From: Cepaea nemoralis
Taxonomy: Eukaryota; Mollusca; Gastropoda; Stylommatophora; Helicidae
NCBI GenBank assembly: GCA_014155875.1
Contig: JACEFZ010004215.1
Location: 62,001 to 126,000 of the forward strand
Direction: 5' to 3'
DNA length: 64,000 nt
Program-made: the position numbers and the translations under genes
Part shown: positions 55,982 through 64,000 of the stretch, piece by piece
Numbering within the stretch: position 1 is the stretch's first letter
Layout: each line of letters starts with the position of its first letter
Notes under the pieces: generated by a model
What the model was told of the DNA's origin: nothing
The model's input: the letters and a program-made list of their open reading frames with translations, nothing else
The model's database searches: none

Positions 55982-58806
55982 TTATGGGGGCATGTAGTCT
56001 GTACTAAGGTAGTGTTCAAACAGGTTGCGAATGTATGTATCATGATTGGTGGTGTCTTTGATTTCTTGTGGAAGATTGTTCCACAACTGAGCGGCAGAGT
56101 ATGCTAAGCTTGTTTTATATAAGTCTATCCTAGGTTTAGGGACATGAAGTATATTTAGTCGTTCGCTATGTCTAGCGTTATATTTAAACAATGGCCAAAG
56201 GTAGCTTGGAGCATTTTGAAATAGGATTTTGTGAATTAGTTTGGTCTTATTAAAAAGCAGGCGCTTGTGGAGTGGCAGTAACCGGAGACGTTTATATAGG
56301 TTAGCATTGTCGGTAAGCTTTTCACCATTAATTAAACGCACTGCCCTTTTCTGGAGTGAATATAGGCGTTTTGTTATTGATTTGGAGCATCCATCCCAGA
56401 CTGTGGAGCAGTAATCAATATGTGTTTGTATATGAGAAGTATAGAATATCTTTCTTGTGTTTTCGTCAAGGAAATTTTTAATTTTGGCAAGTTGGTATAC
56501 TTTTTTGGCTATTTGTTTAACTAGAGCATGAACATGTGAGTTAAAAGTTAGATTTTGATCTATGATAACACCCAGTGTCTTGTGCTCGGTGACACTTTCT
56601 ACAGGCGTGCTGCCAATGTGCAGCTGAAGAGTTCTCTGCGAGTTTAGAGTGTGAAGTCTTTGCCTGGTTCCTATTAACATAGACTTTGTTTTAGTAATGT
56701 TAATTTGCATGCGGTTTGCATGACTCCAGTTAACTACACTATTATTTCCTGTTGCAAGGATAATTCTAGCACATTACGATCAACAGCGTTTGTATATACT
56801 GTGCAGTCATCAGCAAATAGATCGCAGGACGACGACAGATTTAATGGAAGATCATTTATATAAATGGCAAATAATAGAGGGCCAAGAATAGACCCCTGAG
56901 GTACTCCAATATTAATGGTAATGGCTTGAGATAAAACTTTATTGTGTGATACTACTTGCTTTCTGTCTAATAAGAATGATTTTATTAATGTCACTATATT
57001 AAAACTTACTTTCATTGTTTCTAGTTTTTTAATTAGAATAGTATGATCTATCATATCGAATGCTTTCCTAAAGTCTATAAACACCGCTCCACATAGAGTA
57101 TTGTTGTTAATATTTTGATGCCAGTTTTCTATCATGTTTGTTAGTGCCGTATGGCAAGAATATTTTGGCCGAAATCCTGACTGGCTGTCAACTATCAGTT
57201 TATGGCGAACTAAGTGATCTAGTGTTGTTTTGTGGATGTGCTTTTCTAGCGGTTTGGATAATGAGGATAATATGGAAATTGGTCTATAATTACTCATGAG
57301 ACGATCGTCTAGAGGACCAGCTTTTAAATGAGGATACACTTTAGCGATTTTAAAGGCTGATGGGAAGTGACCTCTGGTTAGACATTGATTATATATAAAA
57401 GTTAGTGACTCGCAGATCGCCGGTGCAGCATGGCGAAGGATCCGACTACTAATTCCATCTAGTCCTGATGAGTTATTGTTTTTTAGATTACGGAGATGAG
57501 TAAATACTTCAGTTGTCGTCATTAGCGGTATGTTGGAGGAAATGTGTCCATAGCATTTGTTCTCACAGAATGATGATAATAAAGATATGTCATGAGGCGC
57601 ATCTGGTATTGCAGCCTTCAGTTGGTTTATGTCGGACTGAAAGTATCTACTGAATTGATCACATGTAACCTGATTTGATGGTAATGATTGTGATGATTTG
57701 TGTTTGTTTGTCAAGGTATTAATTGCTTTCCATATATCTTTAGTGTTGGTTTTATCTATTACTATGTTCTTAAAATAGTTTTTCTTTTCCTTCCGAATAA
57801 CATATTGAACTTTGTTTCTCAGACTACGGTACATAGTTAGATCTCTATTTTTGTGAGCCCTGTCGCGATCTCTCATAAGTTCAACTACCTCCTGTGTGAT
57901 CCACGGGGGCTTTGTGTGATGTTTAACACGAACTTCCTTAAATGGAACATGTTTATCAAATATACTTAGAAAGGTCTTTAGCCAGTGGTCCAGAGCATCG
58001 TCTGGGTCAGGAAGCTGGTAAACATAATCTAGAGATGAGTTGACCAAATCTTGTAAGAAGACGTCTCGATTGAAATTTTTGTAATTTCTATATTTTATGC
58101 TTATATGTTTGTGTTTGGGAGTTTTGGTGCCCCTTTTCGACCACGTGCAACATACTGGATAGTGATCGCTCATTGCATTGATAGGTACACTACATTCTGT
58201 GATGTTATCAGCACATGTAGTATAAATATGATCTATAAGTGTTGCAGATGATTTAGTGATTCTAGTGGCTTGTTTGACTAACTGTTGGAAATTATATGAC
58301 TCTATTATGTTTTCCCATGTTTTGTTTGATTTGTTAGCGTCTATGTTGAAGTCACCTAGCAATATTATTTCCCTAGCATTACTAAAGACTACATCCATCA
58401 TAGTGGTGAATTTTTCATACCAGATATTTCCTGCACTGGGGTTTCGATAAAGATAGCCAACTACTAGCGGTATGCAATTTTGAAGTTTAACCTCTATCCA
58501 TACACACTCAATCTCACAGGTTTCAAAGTCTAGCCTGCGGTGGGCGTTAAGCGAGTTGGAAATATAAACTGCAATACCCGTCTCTTGTTTCTGATAGGGA
58601 TCTCTTCTAATGGTTTTAAAACCTCTGATAGCGATGTCATCATCTGAGATGTTGCCATTTAATCGACTTTCGCTAACGCCAAACATGTGAAAATTTTGAT
58701 TAAGTATAAGTGATAGTTCGGGCAGCTTCCCTAATAGATGGCATATGTTTACATGCCCGATTCTGAGCCCATTATTCCTGAGCCAGTGTTCGTACTTATT
58801 AGACAT
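55982..58806 (-). pseudogene. CR1-like LINE ORF2: endonuclease-RT, one frameshift
   Basis: ATG at 58806. Endonuclease: RIGHVNICHLLGK, MFGVSESRLN (catalytic E), ETGIAVYI, LLGDFNIDANKSN, ATLIDHIYT and AMSDHYPVCC. RT: GLDGISSRIL, NYRPISILSSLSKPLEK, QSGFRPKYSCHTAL, VFIDFRKAFDMIDH (catalytic D), GVPQGSILGPLLFAIY and LFADDCTVYT (catalytic). The frame closes near 56734 and continues in the next frame (MQINITKTKSML, TLGVIIDQNLTF, DYCSTVWDG..RLYSLQKRAVRLI) to 55982. A missing A in the aataatag stretch near 56735 would explain it. About 940 codons in all. Confidence 0.9.
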
Positions 58807-59183
58807 TTCAACAATGCGTAATCACAAGTTTAAAAGCAAAACACACACACACAAAGTGAATACAACTTACGTCCCTTATTACAAAACACACTCTAAAGTA
58901 CAGAGAAACAGTAATATCTCTGTAAATATATAAAAATACGTACACAGATCCGTAAGGAAGAGCAGTGAAGACCCCCTCACTCACCGTGAAAACACAATTA
59001 GAATTATTATAAAAGCTATACAGCTAAGTACTATCAATTAATATAAAGTCAAAACCAGTCAATGTTTGTAATAACTTATAACCTAATACGTTACTAGATC
59101 AAGTTATAACCAAATATGCAGATAAACGTTTAAGGAGAGGCTCTTTCTTGTACCGAGATCCAGTGTAGCTTTGTCCTAAGTTG

Positions 59184-61367
59184 CTAGTAAATACCAGGTT
59201 GTGTTGGTTGTTGGTATAGCGACATTATAAGTGCTTGACGAAGTGTAGCTGGGCTATACCGTGTGAGGTGCAACCATTCTGGATTACAATTAAATGGGTA
59301 CTGATGATGTCTCATGGGTATGTAATGACTACCAACTAGAGCCTCTGGTTGGTGGCTAACAGGAGGTTGTGCTGGCACGTCGTTGTTGCTGAGAGTCGGA
59401 TCCTTTCTGGGGAGAATAGGAATCATATCTTCGTAATTATTACCCTCCTGTGTGAAAGACGACGTATTTAACGGACTTGGTGTTGTGGTAGTGTCCCGTC
59501 TGGCTTGGATTTCAGGTGCAGTGGTTATGAGTGGTCTGCACACTTCTGTCCTATTTGTACTTGATGTGACGGGAGTATGTCGTCTGGCTTGAGTTTCAGG
59601 AGTAGCTAAAAGTGTCCGGCGCGATCCCGAATTGGATGTACGGTATGTCCGTTCTGGATATTTTAAATTCTTGGCGAGAAAACTGGTGCCCAATGTAGAT
59701 AAATGTATTTGATCCTTGTAAAGACTCTTTTTTGGTGCACCAGCCTGTGAAGTGAATGATGCTGTATTGTTGATGAATTGTATCTTGTTTTGAGAACAGA
59801 ACTTCTGCAACATGTTGTTATTTATGTCAGCTAGACGGCGCTGGTGTCCATAACTCGGTGATATGATGGAGGAGAAGAAAATGGATGAGTTAGGAAAAGT
59901 GTGACGTAATCCGTTCAAGAGTGCCAGCAGTTGAGACCCTGTGATTTGTTGGTTGTTCATGGTGTCGGTGATGCCAATATGTACGCTTGCCCTTCTGACA
60001 CTATGATTAACAGCCAACCTGCTAATCTTGTCTGTTAGCCGGTCTACACCAGCCCCAGGCAGTGGGATTATTGAAACAATGTCTTTGTCTGATGTGGCCA
60101 TCCTGTCGCTGTATAAACCTTTCATTAAGGAATCGCCTAGTATAATATGTGTACAGTCAGGTCGTGCTGTCTGTACATGTTGGTTGTCAGCACGTCTCGA
60201 CCGTTGTTTCATCCATTTCCGATTATCAGCAGTCTTTATGTCTCCATGTGGTTCTCCCGATGTATCTTGTTGGCTTGTCTTGCCCGTTTGCAGCATGTTA
60301 AAGCACTGTAAGTTTTCTGGTGACTTTTCTTGAAGTACTTCAAACCTATTGCTTATTTTGACGTCAATGGGGTAGACTGCTTGTTGTTTTTTATCTTCGT
60401 CTGCACATTGAGGTGTTTGTTGTTTTTTATCTTCCTCTGCGCGTTGAGTTGTTTTCATAGTGATTATCTGTTCTGGGTGGGATTGAGCTTCCCCAAGATT
60501 TCCCAAGGATGAAGCGGTTGCTTGAGAATTACATGCTTCTTCGGTTTGGTTTGTAGAGGACGCATTCTGTAAGATTTGAACTGTATTTCTCAGCAGCAAA
60601 TTTTCGTCTCGCAGGAGTGCGACTTCTGTCTTGAGAGCATTGTAATCACTGCTTATCTTGTTGTTTGCTTCAATGTTGGTTGAAACAGTGACAATGAGCG
60701 CCTTTAGTGATTGTTCTAGTTCCTCAATGCGCTGTTTACAGTCGCACGAATGTCCATTGATAGTTAAGATGCTATTGTTATCTGAGGCAGGTACTTCTTC
60801 AACAATATCAACATTGGGTTCTATGTTGTTTTGGATACGCTCCATTGGGTATTCAATAGCCAAGAGCGCTGGTGGGTTGGCAGGCCTCGTGTTGATGTTG
60901 TCATGTACACTCATCGTATGAGTAGATTCGGTGAATGTCTGTGTCGAGTTTTCAAGTTCAACAAAATCTACTTTTAGCCAGGAATTAATGTTTTCATTAC
61001 TGCCCTGTGTCATGAGTTTATTTTTACTGCGGTACAAATGTATCGTAATCACTGGCGTCGTAATCAGATCCTCAACGTGGGCCCCGTGCTTATCTTGCCT
61101 GTGTTCAATTAGTTCAAGCCTGTAGTAGTTGAGTAGGCAAGTTCGGAATGCCTCATAATAGAGTGTGTTGTTGAAGGAAATAGTAACACACTGTCCTGAG
61201 TTGGTGTGTTTGACGACTAGGCCGTTGGGATTTATGCACTTGGATAGCTTATTCTTCACGGCCCTCTCTTTGTTTAGTGTGTAAGTTTTATTGACAGCCG
61301 ATCGTAAACCTGAGCGAGTCCTTTCACCATTCACTTCCAATACGGAGCACTCTCCTTCCCCTGACAT
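59184..61367 (-). CDS. CR1-like LINE ORF1: coiled coil + SGNH esterase
   Basis: 727 codons, ATG at 61367, no stop. The N-terminal 130 residues resemble a small nucleic-acid-binding fold (FNNTLYYEAFRTCLLNYY); a cysteine pair (HSCDCKQR) precedes a coiled coil (about 215-270). A low-complexity stretch follows, then an SGNH/GDSL hydrolase: GDSL at 411-414 (catalytic Ser 413), GITD at 465-468 where GxND is usual, and DQIH at 552-555 (catalytic Asp/His). The C-terminus is S/T/P-rich. CR1-type LINE ORF1 proteins carry such esterase domains; the substrate is unknown. The Asn-to-Thr change in block III may lower activity. Confidence 0.85.
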   Translation of the reverse strand: MSGEGECSVLEVNGERTRSGLRSAVNKTYTLNKERAVKNKLSKCINPNGLVVKHTNSGQCVTISFNNTLYYEAFRTCLLNYYRLELIEHRQDKHGAHVEDLITTPVITIHLYRSKNKLMTQGSNENINSWLKVDFVELENSTQTFTESTHTMSVHDNINTRPANPPALLAIEYPMERIQNNIEPNVDIVEEVPASDNNSILTINGHSCDCKQRIEELEQSLKALIVTVSTNIEANNKISSDYNALKTEVALLRDENLLLRNTVQILQNASSTNQTEEACNSQATASSLGNLGEAQSHPEQIITMKTTQRAEEDKKQQTPQCADEDKKQQAVYPIDVKISNRFEVLQEKSPENLQCFNMLQTGKTSQQDTSGEPHGDIKTADNRKWMKQRSRRADNQHVQTARPDCTHIILGDSLMKGLYSDRMATSDKDIVSIIPLPGAGVDRLTDKISRLAVNHSVRRASVHIGITDTMNNQQITGSQLLALLNGLRHTFPNSSIFFSSIISPSYGHQRRLADINNNMLQKFCSQNKIQFINNTASFTSQAGAPKKSLYKDQIHLSTLGTSFLAKNLKYPERTYRTSNSGSRRTLLATPETQARRHTPVTSSTNRTEVCRPLITTAPEIQARRDTTTTPSPLNTSSFTQEGNNYEDMIPILPRKDPTLSNNDVPAQPPVSHQPEALVGSHYIPMRHHQYPFNCNPEWLHLTRYSPATLRQALIMSLYQQPTQPGIY

Positions 61368-61786
61368 TATTGCATAATATTACGACTAACTAAACTTGAA
61401 GAACGCAGCAATCGCATTGTTATCTAGCCACGCCGCGGGCAATTTGAGGTCCCGTGGTTGTATCTGACACGCCTCGTGCACTTGATTGGTTGAAATTTAA
61501 TAGTGTTCAACTATCACTCGAAATGAATATTAGATATAACCCACATTTTTGCGATAATAAACACTTGAATTAATCTAAAAACTATTTCACCACATCCTCA
61601 GAATCACAACGAGCACATTGATATAAAAATCCATGATAGGTGATTCAGCTTGCAGTAATAATAATCCGAGAAGTAAGAGATACAAAAACACGTCTTCACT
61701 CTAAGACAGATGAATGAAAAGCTGAGCTGAATTCAAGTAAATAACTAAGTGACTTGCCAACCAGCCATTATACATATAGCAAAATG

Positions 61787-62025
61787 AGAGAGAGAGAGAG
61801 AGAGAGGAAAAGTGCCTGTGATATATCACATGAGGCGTGTGGGGCGCGTCGGTCTACGTGTACGATGTTTCCCTCGTACTGTACCCTATGAAATAGTCAG
61901 TATGGTTGATTATTGCACAGTACACTTCAGGAGCCTCTCGCTTAGTGTTTGAGTTGTTAGAGCTGTGTGAGATATAACCACTGGTAATGCAAGTGAAGTG
62001 GGTGGGCACAGAGAAGCAAGATGTA

Positions 62026-62082
<57 letters not shown>

Positions 62083-62297
62083 AGTGCCTGTGATATACCA
62101 CATGAGGCATGTGGGGTGCGTCAGTCTACACGTACGACGTTTCCCTCGTACTGTCCCCTATGAAATAGTCAGTATGGTTGATTGTTACAAAGCACACTTC
62201 AGGAGCCACTCGTCCAGTGTACGAGTTGATGGGGCTGTGTGAGATCCAACCACTGGTAATACAAGTGAAGTAGGTAGGCACAGAGAAGCAAGATGTA

Positions 62298-62371
<74 letters not shown>

Positions 62372-62568
62372 CTGCATGCGATATACCGCATGAGGAATGC
62401 GGAGTGGGTAGGTCTACAAATGCGAGGCTTCTCTCCTACTGTTCTCTTTGGAATAGAGGCAGTAAGGTTAATTGCTATACCACGAATTTGAGGATCAAAT
62501 CTTCCAGTGGTTGTGTTAAAATCAGACCACCGGCAATATAGTTGGAATATGTGGGTACAGAGAAGCCT

Positions 62569-62646
<78 letters not shown>

Positions 62647-62843
62647 GTGCCTACGACACGCCCCTGATGTATGCGGGGTCGGTCGGTCTACAAATACGAG
62701 GCTTCACTCATACTGTTCCCTATGAATTCGGGGCAGTAAGGTTGATTGTAATACAACGTATTTGAGGATCAAATCATCCAGTGGTAGTTTTAAAATCAGA
62801 TCCCTGGCAATATAGTTGGAATATGTAGGCACAGAGAAGAAAG

Positions 62844-62921
<78 letters not shown>

Positions 62922-63118
62922 GTGCCTACGACACGCCCCTGATGTATGCGGGGTCGGTCGGTCTACAAATACGAGGCTTCACTCATACTGTTCCCTATGA
63001 ATTCGGGGCAGTAAGGTTGATTGTTATACAACGCATTTGAGGGTCAAATCACTCAGTGGTTGTGTTAAAATCAGACCACCGGCAATATAGTTGGGACATG
63101 TAGGCACAGAGAAGCAAG

Positions 63119-63171
<53 letters not shown>

Positions 63172-63375
63172 TGGAAAAGTGCCTACGACACGCCCCTGAT
63201 GTATACGGGGTCGGTCAGTCTACAAATACGAGGCTTCCCTCATACTGTCCCCTATGGAATAGAGGCAGTAAGGTTGATTGTTATACAACGTATTTGAGGA
63301 TCAAATCACCCAGTGGTTGTGTTGAAATCAGACCACCGGCAATATGGTTGGAATATGTAGGCACAGAGAAGTGAG

Positions 63376-63460
<85 letters not shown>

Positions 63461-63686
63461 CAGAGATAGAGATTGGAGAAGTGCCTACGGCACGCCACCG
63501 GATGTGTATGGGGTCGATCGGTCTACATATACGAGGCTTCACTCATACTGTACCCTATGAAATAGAGCCAGCAAGGTTGATTTTTATACAACGTATATGA
63601 GGATCAACCCCCCCCCCCCCCCCAGTGGTTGTGTAACATCAGACCACCAGCAATATAGTTGGAATAGGTAGACACCGAGAAGCAAG

Positions 63687-63761
<75 letters not shown>

Positions 63762-64000
63762 TTTGGAAAAGAGCCTACGACCCACCACACATGGCATAGG
63801 TAGGCACAGAGAAGCACTATTGTTGAGAGAGAATGAGCGAGAGAGAGATTAAGAGAGATCGAGAGAGAGATCGAGAGAGAGAGAGAGAGAGAGATCGGAA
63901 GAGAGCCTACGACACGCCACACATGACTATATGTAGGCACAGAGAAGCACGATTGTTGAGAGAGAATGAGAGAGAGAGAGAGGGATTGAGAGAGACAGAG
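61787..64000 (+). repeat. AG-bearing satellite, right block, continues past the edge
   Basis: Nine unit starts (g.aaagtgcct or variant) near 61807, 62081, 62366, 62642, 62918, 63173, 63475, 63764 and 63895; most spacings are 255-302 bases, the last about 131. Each unit is a core of about 190-220 bases plus an AG tract of 20-80 bases. Two subtypes: the left units have catgaggc.tgtggg..; the right ones have cgacacgcccctgatgta. A C15 run sits at 63608-63622. Arg-Glu and Leu-Ser frames are artefacts. Confidence 0.93.

Larger units (their letters stand above)
55656..61786 (-). mobile_element. CR1-like LINE, nearly complete
   Basis: Minus strand: leader (61368-61786), ORF1, 377-base spacer, ORF2, 3' UTR with aaaataaag and a (TTA)n tail at 55660-55684. 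Both flanks are AG tracts of the same satellite, so TSDs cannot be distinguished. One frameshift in ORF2 is the only lesion I see. The CR1 assignment follows from an esterase-type ORF1. Confidence 0.88.

Overview
This is eukaryotic, almost certainly invertebrate (metazoan) DNA. Evidence: five kinds of non-LTR retrotransposon (LINE), hAT and Tc1/IS630-type DNA transposons, a solo LTR, tRNA-derived SINEs with short target-site duplications (TSDs), and very long AC, AG, AT, GATA and ATC microsatellites. I see no convincing host gene, rRNA or true tRNA gene, and the species cannot be named from the sequence. The window reads as accessory, transposon-dominated DNA whose insertion order can partly be reconstructed from TSDs.

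1-20.4 kb: a Tx1/L1-like LINE (copy 1, minus strand) runs off the left edge with an ORF2 that is open for all 844 codons in view. Next come a composite repeat called R1 here (3.45-5.95 kb) with an RTE-like LINE remnant inside it, and a small polyadenylated retrocopy. From 6.38 to 20.39 kb lies a second Tx1-like LINE (copy 3), split by at least four later insertions: an I-group LINE (7170-10070), a short LINE 3' end (10273-10571), a full-length RTE-like LINE with one in-frame stop (11243-15370), and a 3.3 kb microsatellite-rich block (15928-19275).

20.4-41 kb: LTR-like DNA, three tRNA-derived SINE families, a Tc1/IS630-type transposase pseudogene carrying a SINE, an LINE 3' fragment, a GTF2IRD2-like hAT transposase pseudogene carrying a solo LTR and a MITE, then an I-group RNase H fragment split by an 8.1 kb hAT element that itself carries a nearly intact 3.26 kb RTE LINE (33590-36849).

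41-52.3 kb: Tx1-like LINE copy 2 (41249-47460, 12-bp TSD) inside another R1 copy, followed by 31 units of a 54-bp minisatellite (47854-49530), an RNase H pseudogene with an inverted insertion, and another R1 copy.

52.3-64 kb: low-information DNA with a short segment conserved with 24.2 kb, then a satellite of roughly 255-300 bp whose units carry AG tracts. A CR1-like LINE (55656-61786) with an intact esterase-type ORF1 and a one-base frameshift in ORF2 sits inside the satellite.

The points most worth following up are the tandem-repeat 3' regions of the Tx1-like LINEs and their shared insertion site in R1, the 54-bp array, the unidentified segment conserved at 24.2 and 54.1 kb, and the young, nearly intact LINE copies.
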